Assembly: GCA_020722645.1 (NCBI GenBank)
Contig: DYKL01000138.1
Location: 1 to 8,478, forward strand
From: Acetofilamentum sp.
Lineage (GTDB): Bacteria > Bacteroidota > Bacteroidia > Bacteroidales > JAFGUD01
Length of the DNA stretch: 8,478 nt
Direction of reading: 5' to 3'
Shown in pieces: positions 1 to 6,509 of the stretch. Made by a program: the position numbers and the translations under genes. A model generated the notes under the pieces. It ran no database searches. It was not told the DNA's origin and saw only the letters and a program-made list of their open reading frames with translations. Position 1 is the first letter of the stretch, and each line of letters opens with the position of its first letter.

Positions 1-61
1 TTTGTTGTGATTTTCAATTATTTAATTTATTTTTGTTCAGGAATTGCTGGATAATTTGGAC

Positions 62-168
62 TTCAGATGATGGCACAAGAAAGGATTATTTTCAAGTGAT
101 GACACCTGAAAAGGCTGAGAAAAAAGATTTTCAGGTGAGGACACCTGAAAAGGCAGAAAATCCGATTA
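62..168. repeat. Cluster of three palindromic direct repeats
   Basis: Two good copies of a roughly 39-base unit lie head to tail at 91-129 and 130-168. Each begins TTCA(A/G)GTGA(T/G)GACACCTGAA. Each contains an inverted repeat: TTTTCAAGTG (89-98) against CACCTGAAAA (103-112) with one mismatch, and TTTTCAGGTG (128-137) against CACCTGAAAA (142-151) with none. Both have four-base loops (ATGA, AGGA). A decayed third copy with a one-base deletion is visible at 62-84 (TTCAGATGATGGCACAAG). The stretch is clearly richer in G+C than the surrounding DNA. The same palindrome core recurs at 4726-4745. Confidence 0.7.
120..151 (-). terminator. Hairpin terminator downstream of the helicase-nuclease gene
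   Basis: Read on the minus strand, 38 bases past the helicase stop codon, a perfect 10-base-pair stem (151-142 with 137-128) closes a TCCT tetraloop. It is followed after two bases by a run of six T (125-120). This is the classic shape of an intrinsic terminator. The hairpin is also one copy of the local palindromic repeat, so termination may be a by-product of the repeat. Confidence 0.5.
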
Positions 169-189
169 AAACCGAAGCGGCGTGAAATA

Positions 190-3100
190 TTAAATAACTT
201 CTACAACCTCTTGATTATCAGCATATAATAGATAAGCTTTATACAACTTGTCTTGTTCAATATCTTTAAGAAGATTTATGTAATTTTTAACTTGAGTTTT
301 GTGTTCAGGTCTTTTTTTTCCGAATTTATAGTCAATAACAATTACTTCTTTTTCGTTTGAAAGTACTCTGTCCGGAATTTTAATTTCAGCAGATTTAGTT
401 AATATTTCTTTTTCTGACCATACAGTCCATTCATCTGTAAACCAAGATTTTACAATGGGATTCTGAAATAATTTTTCAATATCTATTCTGATTTTTTCGG
501 CTTCATTTGCTGTTATTTTGTTCATTACCAACATTTTATTTAAAGCATCATCAACATCATCATAAGTGTTAATCAATGAAAAAATTTCGTGCATTAGCAA
601 ACCTTGTTTAATAGCAATTTTTCGTGTTTCAACCATTTCAGCAATTAGTTCACTGTCGTGAGTAACTATTTCAATGTTCTTTTTCCAATCATTTACAGGA
701 TATTTTTCAATTTTGAATAAATTTTCAGATGATTTTTTATCATCTTCCGACTTATAATCCTCTCCTATTTCAAAGACCAAATAGTCTTTATCAAAATAAT
801 TTTCAAGTTTTGTCAATTCATTTTCTTTATATATAAGAGGGAAATTTTGATTTTCAGAAAAAGCAAAATATATCTGTTCTGCAATATTATTGCCAGTAAT
901 ATTATTTGGAAGAGCCGAAAAACAATATAATCTTTCCCTTGGTCGAGTAAATGCCACATACAGCATATTAAGAGCGTCCATAAAAGAATAAAATTTTTCT
1001 TCGATATAAAAGTCTGCAAAATGAGTATTTAGCATATCTTTGGTAACATTAATCGGCAAAAACGGAAAAACATCAAAATCTGAATTTTTAGTACTGCACC
1101 AAATTAAAGTATTATGAGTCGGGTTTAATTCCCAGTTAACAAAAGGCATAATAACAACTTTAAAATCAAGTCCTTTTGCTTTATGGATAGTCATAACCTG
1201 CATTGAATCTTTGATTTCGGAAATCTGAACGGAATGTTTATGACTGTTTTCGTTCCAAAATTCAATAAAAGAATAAACATTGCTACCGTTTTCAGCGGTA
1301 AAATTTGAAATTAGTTCTTCAAAAGCCCTGATAAAAGGGATTTCGGTTTTTTGTTCATTCAATTTGAAAACATGAATTAGTTTTTCGCATAATTCAAAAA
1401 GTGTAAGATGTTTAAAATCTTGAATATTTTCTGAGAAATCGGTTGGTAATTTTGAAAAAATTTCAGCTTTGTTCTCTATGTCAAAAAATTTATGTTCATC
1501 AAAATTTATATTGTTTAATCTGTAAAAGTCTGATAAAATTTCAAGAGCAAAAATATGTTCATCATTTTTTTCGATGAATTTCAATGCGTTTATTAAAAGT
1601 CTGACTGCCATTGAATTTGATAATAAGAGCGACTCAGCAGAAATCACGTTAAATTGTTCTTCTTCTTTTTTGTTGGCTGAATGGTCTAACAATAATTTCA
1701 TTATATCATTCGCTTCAGAATTTCGTCTTACTAAAACAGCTAAATCACTCGGATTGTATGATAATAACAATTCATCAACAAGATTAAGAAATCTATCGTG
1801 AATAGTATCATTTTCTTCAGACAACTCATTTTTAGAATAAAATTCATACCTGACATAACCACCTAGTTTGTTTTTTTCGGCAACTTTCTGAAAAACATCA
1901 GAATATGCATTAGAAATAATGTTTTTTAACTTATTTTCGACACCAAAGCTTGTAATATCTTCATTAAATTTTTTTTCCAACAATACGGGCAATCTAGTAA
2001 ATAATGAATTGTTGTAATTAACTATTTCTATTTTGCTTCTGTAATTTGTGTCTAATGTCGTTTCATTGATGAAATTATTGACGATGTCTTGTTTAACTCC
2101 GCTATGCAGCAGCTTCCAATCCCCGTTTCTCCACCTGTATATTGATTGTTTAACATCTCCAACGATTAAATTATAATTATTTGTAGATAAAGAATTGTTT
2201 ATCAGCGGTTTAAAATTCAGCCATTGAAATTCAGAAGTGTCTTGAAATTCATCAATCATTATATTTGAGAACCTGTTTCCGATTTTTTCATAGATAAAAG
2301 GAGCTTCATTGTTTCCGATGATTTTTTTCAAAAGTATTGTCAAATCAATTATAAGCATAAGATTATTGTCCTGCCTGTATGAATTCAAAACATTTTTCAG
2401 ACTATTAATTACGCCTAATGAATAAATATTGTTTTCGATTAAAATTGCAGTTTGATATTTTATAAAATATTTTTCTTTTAATGTAATTATGTCGTTTATC
2501 AAAAAAGTTAATTTATTAAGTGTGCTATTCCATTGATTTTTAACTATATCCTTTGTGTTTTTATTCCAGAAATTATTCGCATTTACAGCATTTACAAGAG
2601 TATTGTTCATCTCTAAATCAATATTTTCAATATTTTTATAGAAAAAATCACACAAATATTTAATATTTCTTATGCTTAAATCGTAAATTTTTGAAGATTC
2701 AATAATTTCAACAGCATTTTTTGCAATTTTGGTAACTTCATGTTCAAAAAAAGTGATAGTTTCGGATGTTTTTATTCTTAAGTCTGTTATTTTTTTATTA
2801 AATTCATCGTCATCATATAAATTTTCGTTGAAAAAGCCGTAAAATTTTTCATCAAAAAACTGCTTAGCAAAATCAATAATATTGTACCTGAAATTCCAAG
2901 TTTTTCCCTTCCCCACTCTATAAAATGCGAAATCTTTAAGCCATTTTTGCAGATTCAGATTGTCAGAAAGTTCAGATAACAAGATATCAGTAATGTCAGT
3001 TGTAACTTTCTCATTATCAAGTTCAATTTTATAATTTGATGATAATTTCAGTTCAAAAGTAAATGAGCGGATTATTTTTTGAACAAAACTATCAATTGTA

Positions 3101-3411
3101 CTAATATTAAAAAAAGTATAATTATGTAATATTTTTTTTAGTATAATTTTTGCATTGTTTTTAATAGTGTCAGATGAAAGATTGAATTTTTTGTTTAAGT
3201 CGTTATAAAAAGCAGAATTTTCAGTATTTTCAGATAATTTTGAAAGTTCATTAACAATTCTGTTTTTCATTTCGCCTGCTGCTTTGTTTGTAAATGTAAC
3301 AGCAAGAATATTTTTGTATTTTAACTGGTTTTCAAAAAGCAAAAACAAAAAATCTTTTGTCAGAGTATGAGTTTTACCGGAACCGGCTGAAGCTTTATAA
3401 ATTTTAAGCAT
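190..3411 (-). CDS. AddA/RecB-type UvrD-family helicase-exonuclease
   Basis: This is a superfamily 1A DNA helicase with a C-terminal RecB-type nuclease, expected to act as the motor/nuclease subunit of an AddAB- or RecBCD-like complex that resects double-strand breaks for recombination. Visible motifs in order: Walker A ASAGSGKT (residues about 7-14), motif Ia AVTFTNKAAGEM (about 37-48), motif II IMIDEFQDTSE (about 385-395), motif III LIVGDVKQSIYRWR (about 416-429), motif IV TNYRSK (about 456-461), motif V MTIHKAKGLDF (about 741-751) and motif VI LYVAFTRPRERL (about 818-829). The nuclease follows: GLLMHEIF (about 938-945), IPDRV (Asp about 1014) and IDYKFGKK (about 1027-1034), giving the His, Asp, Asp, Lys set with 13 residues between the two Asp, as in RecB. 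At 1073 residues it is of normal family length and intact. The ATG at 3411 sits seven residues before Walker A, as expected. No AddB/RecC-like partner lies in the window, so AddA is likely but not proven. Confidence 0.93.
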   Translation of the reverse strand: MLKIYKASAGSGKTHTLTKDFLFLLFENQLKYKNILAVTFTNKAAGEMKNRIVNELSKLSENTENSAFYNDLNKKFNLSSDTIKNNAKIILKKILHNYTFFNISTIDSFVQKIIRSFTFELKLSSNYKIELDNEKVTTDITDILLSELSDNLNLQKWLKDFAFYRVGKGKTWNFRYNIIDFAKQFFDEKFYGFFNENLYDDDEFNKKITDLRIKTSETITFFEHEVTKIAKNAVEIIESSKIYDLSIRNIKYLCDFFYKNIENIDLEMNNTLVNAVNANNFWNKNTKDIVKNQWNSTLNKLTFLINDIITLKEKYFIKYQTAILIENNIYSLGVINSLKNVLNSYRQDNNLMLIIDLTILLKKIIGNNEAPFIYEKIGNRFSNIMIDEFQDTSEFQWLNFKPLINNSLSTNNYNLIVGDVKQSIYRWRNGDWKLLHSGVKQDIVNNFINETTLDTNYRSKIEIVNYNNSLFTRLPVLLEKKFNEDITSFGVENKLKNIISNAYSDVFQKVAEKNKLGGYVRYEFYSKNELSEENDTIHDRFLNLVDELLLSYNPSDLAVLVRRNSEANDIMKLLLDHSANKKEEEQFNVISAESLLLSNSMAVRLLINALKFIEKNDEHIFALEILSDFYRLNNINFDEHKFFDIENKAEIFSKLPTDFSENIQDFKHLTLFELCEKLIHVFKLNEQKTEIPFIRAFEELISNFTAENGSNVYSFIEFWNENSHKHSVQISEIKDSMQVMTIHKAKGLDFKVVIMPFVNWELNPTHNTLIWCSTKNSDFDVFPFLPINVTKDMLNTHFADFYIEEKFYSFMDALNMLYVAFTRPRERLYCFSALPNNITGNNIAEQIYFAFSENQNFPLIYKENELTKLENYFDKDYLVFEIGEDYKSEDDKKSSENLFKIEKYPVNDWKKNIEIVTHDSELIAEMVETRKIAIKQGLLMHEIFSLINTYDDVDDALNKMLVMNKITANEAEKIRIDIEKLFQNPIVKSWFTDEWTVWSEKEILTKSAEIKIPDRVLSNEKEVIVIDYKFGKKRPEHKTQVKNYINLLKDIEQDKLYKAYLLYADNQEVVEVI

Positions 3412-3436
3412 AATAGGATTCAGTTTGTAAAATTAT

Positions 3437-3459
3437 AAAGTTTAAAGTTTAAAGTTAAG
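3437..3459. repeat. TTTAAAG heptad tandem repeat
   Basis: Perfect TTTAAAG units at 3441-3447 and 3448-3454 are flanked by partial units on both sides (AAAG before, TTAAG after). A similar TTTAAAGTTA recurs at 3503-3512, and a related TTnAAAG tract lies at 7120-7153. From memory, such short A/T heptads are common between genes in some Bacteroidota. No function is evident. Confidence 0.6.
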
Positions 3460-3560
3460 TAATAAATAATAGATCTGTCTAAAAAGCTTTATTTGTAGGA
3501 GGTTTAAAGTTAATTATTTGAATTTTATTCATTATTAAATAGAACTACAATTATATCAAT

Positions 3561-3662
3561 AATTCGTTAATTTTTCAATTAGCAAATTAGCAAATTATTG
3601 ATTTTCAATCAACTACTAATTTGTTACACATACAAAATCAATTTGCTGAATATTAACGAATT
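3561..3662. repeat. Imperfect inverted repeat enclosing AATTAGCA tandem units
   Basis: The outer arms are a perfect 11-base match: AATTCGTTAAT (3561-3571) against ATTAACGAATT (3652-3662). A second block of complementarity lies further in: AGCAAATT, present twice at 3581-3588 and 3589-3596, against AATTTGCT (3640-3647). The left arm therefore carries one extra 8-base unit (AATTAGCA at 3577-3584 and 3585-3592). Nested within are TTGATT/AATCAA (3598-3603 with 3607-3612, loop TTC) and CAAATTAG (3583-3590) against CTAATTTG (3616-3623). It could form a cruciform or mRNA structure upstream of usp, or be the remains of a small palindromic repeat. Confidence 0.6.
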
Positions 3663-3783
3663 ACTTCAAAATATACCGAACTATTGATTATATAAAAGTT
3701 CAAAAATAAAATTATTTTGTCAAAAAAAATTTTTTTTATCAATAATTATTTTAAATTTATCCACAAATTAAAATCTAAAAATT

Positions 3784-4641
3784 ATGAAAGAAACCATACT
3801 TGTACCCACAGATTTTTCGGAAGTATGCAATAACGCTTTTAATCACGCTTGTGATTTAGCAAAAGACTTAGATTTAAAAGTCGTTGCACTTCACGTAATA
3901 ACCAAAGAAACAAAAAGTTACTTAGATAAGCAAAAATTAAGCAACGATTCTTTGGAAAAGAGGCTTGCCGATTATGTGAACGGTAAAAAAGCTGAATTTG
4001 AAGTTGATACAGACTATGTTCTGATTGAAGGCAGCATTTTTGACGTAATCTCAAATGTAAGTCAAGAGATGAAATCAGCATTTGTTGTACTTGGCACACA
4101 CGGAAAAGTCGGATTTCAAAGGCTTACAGGCAGTTATGCTTTAAAAGTAATTAACAGCACAGAAGTCCCAACTATTGTTGTACAAAAAAAACCGTTAGAA
4201 GGTGCTTATAAAAAAATTGTATTCCCGATTTCTGCATTTGCAGAAGACAGACAAAAACTAAACGTGGCAATGGCTATAGCACATGCATTTGATGCCACTA
4301 TACATTTATTTCCGAAATACGAAACCGATAAATACGCAAAAAAGAAAATTTTGGGCATTGTAAAACAAGTTCAGTCTATTTTTGATGAACATAAAATAAA
4401 ATATTCAAAAAATATTCCTGAAGAAAGTGCCGGTAATTATTCAAAACAAGTTATTGATTATGCAGTTGTTAACAATGCAGATTTGATTATGATAGTTACT
4501 GGTTCCAGTGCTACATTGCCTATGTTTGATACAGGTGATGAACAAATAATTTTCAATTCATCTCAAATACCAGCAATGTGTATAAATCCTGCACGTGTCA
4601 AAAAAGTATCATTTGGTAGTGGCAGTTGGTCAGGTTTTTAA
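3784..4641 (+). CDS. Universal stress protein, tandem UspA domains
   Basis: This is a cytoplasmic stress/adaptation protein of the UspA family with two fused domains in 285 residues, twice the size of a single-domain Usp. Domain 1 (about 1-135) starts with ILVPTDFSE (5-13) and ends with the nucleotide-binding loop GTHGKVGFQRLTGS (104-117) followed by VPTIVVQ, so it probably binds ATP. Domain 2 (about 143-270) starts KIVFPIS. In place of the Gly-rich loop it has TGSSATLPMFDTGDE, so nucleotide binding there is probably lost. A Gly/Ser-rich tail (FGSGSWSGF) follows. The ATG at 3784 is preceded by A-rich sequence with no Shine-Dalgarno site, as is usual for this phylum. The gene is monocistronic, divergent from the helicase and convergent with ndk. 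The exact stress or partner cannot be inferred from sequence. Confidence 0.92.
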   Translation: MKETILVPTDFSEVCNNAFNHACDLAKDLDLKVVALHVITKETKSYLDKQKLSNDSLEKRLADYVNGKKAEFEVDTDYVLIEGSIFDVISNVSQEMKSAFVVLGTHGKVGFQRLTGSYALKVINSTEVPTIVVQKKPLEGAYKKIVFPISAFAEDRQKLNVAMAIAHAFDATIHLFPKYETDKYAKKKILGIVKQVQSIFDEHKIKYSKNIPEESAGNYSKQVIDYAVVNNADLIMIVTGSSATLPMFDTGDEQIIFNSSQIPAMCINPARVKKVSFGSGSWSGF

Positions 4642-4650
4642 AAAAATGAT

Positions 4651-4845
4651 GTGCATAAAAGTTAATTATGCGAATTAAGAGTTTAAAATGATGTTGAATA
4701 TCAACTTGTTCTGTATATATTTGCTATCAGGTGAAAACACCTGATTGAGGCAATTTGCCTCTGGCATGTGCCTGTCCTGAAAGGATATACACCTGCCAGT
4801 AGAATTTTAACTCTTAATTCGCATTATTTATAAACTTTTATGCAC
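4651..4845. repeat. 195-base inverted-repeat element with a hairpin-rich core
   Basis: The outer arms 4651-4689 and 4804-4845 are inverted copies. They share GTGCATAAAAGTT exactly at the ends and ATGCGAATTAAGAGTT exactly inside, with one 4-base gap and single mismatches. The 114-base interior is much richer in G+C than the flanks and is packed with hairpins: ATCAGGTG/CACCTGAT with an AAAA loop (4726-4745), GAGGCA/TGCCTC (4747-4761), and a 39-base hairpin at 4761-4799 with stems CTGGCA/TGCCAG, GTG/CAC and GTCCT/AGGAT and a GAA loop. There is no transposase and no coding frame of note. T runs flank both ends in the outward sense (T6 at 4846-4851 on plus; T7 at 4646-4640 on minus), so it could terminate both convergent genes. 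It might alternatively be a miniature mobile or REP-like element, or encode a small RNA. Confidence 0.8.
4694..4723 (+). promoter_or_regulatory. Possible Bacteroidota-type promoter inside the inverted-repeat element
   Basis: TTG at 4694-4696, a 19-base spacer and TATATTTG at 4716-4723 match the Bacteroidota -33/-7 pattern (TTG and TAnnTTTG). A start about seven bases on would fall at the first hairpin of the core (4726-4745), which would give a short structured transcript. In DNA this AT-rich the match could arise by chance, so confidence is low. Confidence 0.25.
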
Positions 4846-4849
4846 TTTT

Positions 4850-5305
4850 TTATGTGATAGAAACATCTATTAAATTTCCTTCTTCATCAAATATTTCAGA
4901 AGTAGAAAAGAAAAATTGAATTTCTTTGATTGCATTTTCAGGGGTATCTGAACCGTGAACGCAGTTAGCCTGTATATTTATACCATAAAGTTTTCTGATA
5001 GTCCCGCTTAAAGCCTCTTTTGGATCAGTTTTTCCAATCAGTTTTCTGTATTCTTCTATTGCATTTTCTTTCTCTAACACTGCAACAACAACCGGACCGG
5101 ATGTCATAAAATTTGTAAGACTATCAAAAAAAGGTTTTTCTTTATGAACTTTATAAAATTCCTTTACCTGTTGGCGGCTTAGTGTAATCATTTTCATGCC
5201 GGCTATCCTGAAACCGCCATCAACATTTATCATTTGTAATACTTCACCAACATGACTGTTTTTTACAGCAAGAGGTTTTATTATTGTCAATGTATATTTA
5301 CACAT
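4850..5305 (-). CDS. ndk: Nucleoside diphosphate kinase
   Basis: NDK transfers the gamma-phosphate of ATP to nucleoside diphosphates through a phosphohistidine, balancing (d)NTP pools in the cytoplasm. The catalytic signature NCVHGSDTPENA holds the active His at residue 117. Also present are TIIKP (Lys10), Tyr51 and PFF (Phe59-60), YRKLIGKTDP (Arg87, Thr93) and GTIR (Arg104), all expected active-site residues. At 151 residues it is slightly longer than the typical 130-140, with a short acidic C-terminal tail after the family end (SEIFDEEGNLIDVSIT). One oddity is KPLAV at residues 10-14, where nearly all family members have KPDAV. A TATTTTTG box on the minus strand (5329-5322) fits the Bacteroidota -7 element and would give a very short leader, but I see no spaced -33 partner. 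The gene is divergent from the NrnA-type gene. Confidence 0.95.
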   Translation of the reverse strand: MCKYTLTIIKPLAVKNSHVGEVLQMINVDGGFRIAGMKMITLSRQQVKEFYKVHKEKPFFDSLTNFMTSGPVVVAVLEKENAIEEYRKLIGKTDPKEALSGTIRKLYGINIQANCVHGSDTPENAIKEIQFFFSTSEIFDEEGNLIDVSIT

Positions 5306-5381
5306 AAATATTTTTTTTCAACAAAAATAAAAAAAAAATTAATTTTAAAAAAATAAAATATTTTCTTTGCAAAAAATGGTG

Positions 5382-5452
5382 TTGGTTTAAAATGTCGTTA
5401 ATACAAGCTTTTATCGGTGTCCCTACCGACAAAATCAATAGGTTTAAACCAA
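5382..5452 (+). promoter_or_regulatory. Stem-loop in the ndk/nrnA divergent region
   Basis: TTGGTTTAAA (5382-5391) is a perfect inverted copy of TTTAAACCAA (5443-5452). The loop holds a second hairpin, TCGGT (5414-5418) against ACCGA (5425-5429), which competes with TGTCG (5393-5397) against CGACA (5427-5431). The loop is locally less AT-rich than the spacer around it. Because the flanking genes diverge, a terminator is not needed here. A leader structure for the plus-strand operon, or a small repeat, is more likely. A 25-codon open frame (ATG 5392, stop 5467-5469) overlaps it. Confidence 0.45.
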
Positions 5453-5488
5453 TATCCCAAAAATATTAATTTTTATTTTAGAAAAATA

Positions 5489-6505
5489 ATGCTTTTTGAA
5501 CCTAAAATTATCCAAAAATTACAAAATTTGATAATGAATTCAAACAAATTTGTAGTTATTGGGCATAAAAATCCTGATGCAGACTGTTTGGGGTGTACAT
5601 TAGCTCTTAATTATTTTTTTAAGGAACTGTCAAAAGAATCAATCGTTATTATTCCAGATGAAATTCCTAGATTCCTGAAATGGACTTATAAAAAAGAAAA
5701 CATCAGAATATATCAAAATGATAAAGATACCTGTGAGCAATTAATAAAAGAAACAGATATAATTTTTCTGGTAGATTTTAATGATACAGAAAGAGCCGGA
5801 AATGTTTCGGAAGCTATTAAGAATTCCAAGAAAATAAAAATAAATATAGATCATCATCAGCAACCGAAAGATATTGCTGATTATGCTTTTATTGACCCCA
5901 AGTCAAGCTCTGCGGCTGAACTGGTTTACAATTTTATAAAACATATTGCACCCGAAAAAATCAATACTCAAATAGCAGAATGCGTTTTTTTAGGCATAGT
6001 AGGTGATACAGGTAGTTTTATGTACGATACTGTCAGCAGTCAGACTTTTTCTGTAACATCAGAACTTTTAACTTATAATATTGACAGAACCAGAATTATA
6101 AATGGTTTATACAATAATCATTCTTTTGACAGGCTGCAACTTTTAGGTTATATGCTTGCACATAAAATGATTAATTTAAAAGAAAAACAAACTATTGTTA
6201 CAAGTTTATCTCTTAATGAACAAAAAAAATACAGATACAAAAACGGAGATCACGAAAATTTTGTCAATTATCCTTTACAAGTCAAAGATAATATTTTATC
6301 TGTTTTTTTGTTTGAAACAAACGAATGTGTTCGTTTATCTTTGCGATCAAAAGGAAAATTTGACGTTAATAAAGTAGCAAATCATTTTTTTAACGGTGGC
6401 GGACATATTAATGCCTCAGGCGGAAAACTATATTTATCTGTTGATGAATCAATAAATTATATTATTGAAAATATTGATGAAATTATAAAAATCGGAAATT
6501 CCTGA
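5489..6505 (+). CDS. nrnA: DHH/DHHA1 phosphoesterase, NrnA-type oligoribonuclease / pAp phosphatase
   Basis: The family degrades 2-5-base RNA remnants and dephosphorylates pAp to AMP in the cytoplasm with Mn. Numbered from the ATG at 5489 (338 residues), the DHH metal-site motifs are GHKNPDADCLG (25-35), VDFND (Asp96), the signature DHH (121-123) and GIVGDTGSF (169-177). The C-terminal DHHA1 substrate domain has LRSKGKFDVNKVA and NGGGHINASGG (about 285-312). Length and order are normal for NrnA. The reading frame extends upstream to a GTG at 5417, but those 24 residues lie in the stem-loop region, have no counterpart in the family, and precede the natural start MLFEPKIIQKL, so 5489 is chosen. 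No Shine-Dalgarno site is seen. The lipoprotein isomerase gene follows after four bases, indicating an operon. In vivo substrate preference (nano-RNA or pAp) is inferred from family only. Confidence 0.9.
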   Translation: MLFEPKIIQKLQNLIMNSNKFVVIGHKNPDADCLGCTLALNYFFKELSKESIVIIPDEIPRFLKWTYKKENIRIYQNDKDTCEQLIKETDIIFLVDFNDTERAGNVSEAIKNSKKIKINIDHHQQPKDIADYAFIDPKSSSAAELVYNFIKHIAPEKINTQIAECVFLGIVGDTGSFMYDTVSSQTFSVTSELLTYNIDRTRIINGLYNNHSFDRLQLLGYMLAHKMINLKEKQTIVTSLSLNEQKKYRYKNGDHENFVNYPLQVKDNILSVFLFETNECVRLSLRSKGKFDVNKVANHFFNGGGHINASGGKLYLSVDESINYIIENIDEIIKIGNS

Positions 6506-6509
6506 ATAA

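Larger units (their letters stand above)
3..185 (+). other. Open frame at left edge, possible 3' end of a plus-strand gene
   Basis: One plus-strand frame stays open from base 3 to a TGA at 183-185, four bases before the end of the convergent helicase gene. Its last 40 or so residues are charged and carry a 13-residue near-repeat (FQVMTPEKAEKKD, then FQVRTPEKAENPI), which is the translation of the palindromic DNA repeats at 91-168. The first 20 residues are Cys/Phe/Trp/Leu-rich and do not look convincingly coding. A competing frame from base 1 gives a hydrophobic tail (VVIFNYLIYFCSGIAG) that stops at 52-54 and could equally be the end of a membrane protein. I cannot tell which of these, if either, is translated. 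Confidence 0.2.
3412..3783. other. 372-base divergent intergenic region, repeat-rich
   Basis: This region must hold the start signals of both the helicase gene (minus) and the universal stress gene (plus). I find no protein-coding potential and no RNA gene. It contains TTTAAAG heptads (3437-3459, with another TTTAAAGTTA at 3503-3512) and an imperfect inverted repeat with short tandem repeats inside it (3561-3662). A very A/T-rich run of about 80 bases leads up to the usp start, with an A8 then T8 tract at 3722-3737. I looked for the Bacteroidota promoter pattern (TTG, about 19 bases, TAnnTTTG) on both strands and found no correctly spaced pair. Confidence 0.6.

Noticed and set aside
813..1019. 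Minus-strand open frame of 68 codons inside the helicase gene
   Set aside because: It is a shadow of the long helicase frame; its product is low-complexity and the overlapping gene has unmistakable motifs.
1574..1801. Plus-strand open frame of 75 codons opposite the helicase gene
   Set aside because: Antisense shadow with no recognisable motif and no independent start signal.
3577..3597. AATTAGCA repeats considered as a CRISPR fragment
   Set aside because: The units are 8 bases and directly adjacent, with no spacers and no cas genes, so they are a simple tandem repeat.
3701..3708. TATTTTTG (minus strand) as the helicase promoter -7 box
   Set aside because: It lies about 290 bases from the start codon, lacks a spaced -33 element, and such octamers are expected by chance in DNA this AT-rich.
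3839..4099. Minus-strand open frame opposite usp
   Set aside because: Antisense shadow of a well-supported UspA domain.
4651..4845. Insertion sequence
   Set aside because: It has inverted ends but no transposase frame and no clear target-site duplication; only a non-autonomous element remains possible.
5417..5488. GTG start giving 24 extra residues on the DHH phosphoesterase
   Set aside because: The extra residues come from the stem-loop region, have no family counterpart, and a better ATG lies at 5489.
6195..6377. Plus-strand open frame of 60 codons inside nrnA
   Set aside because: Out-of-frame shadow overlapping the conserved DHHA1 domain.
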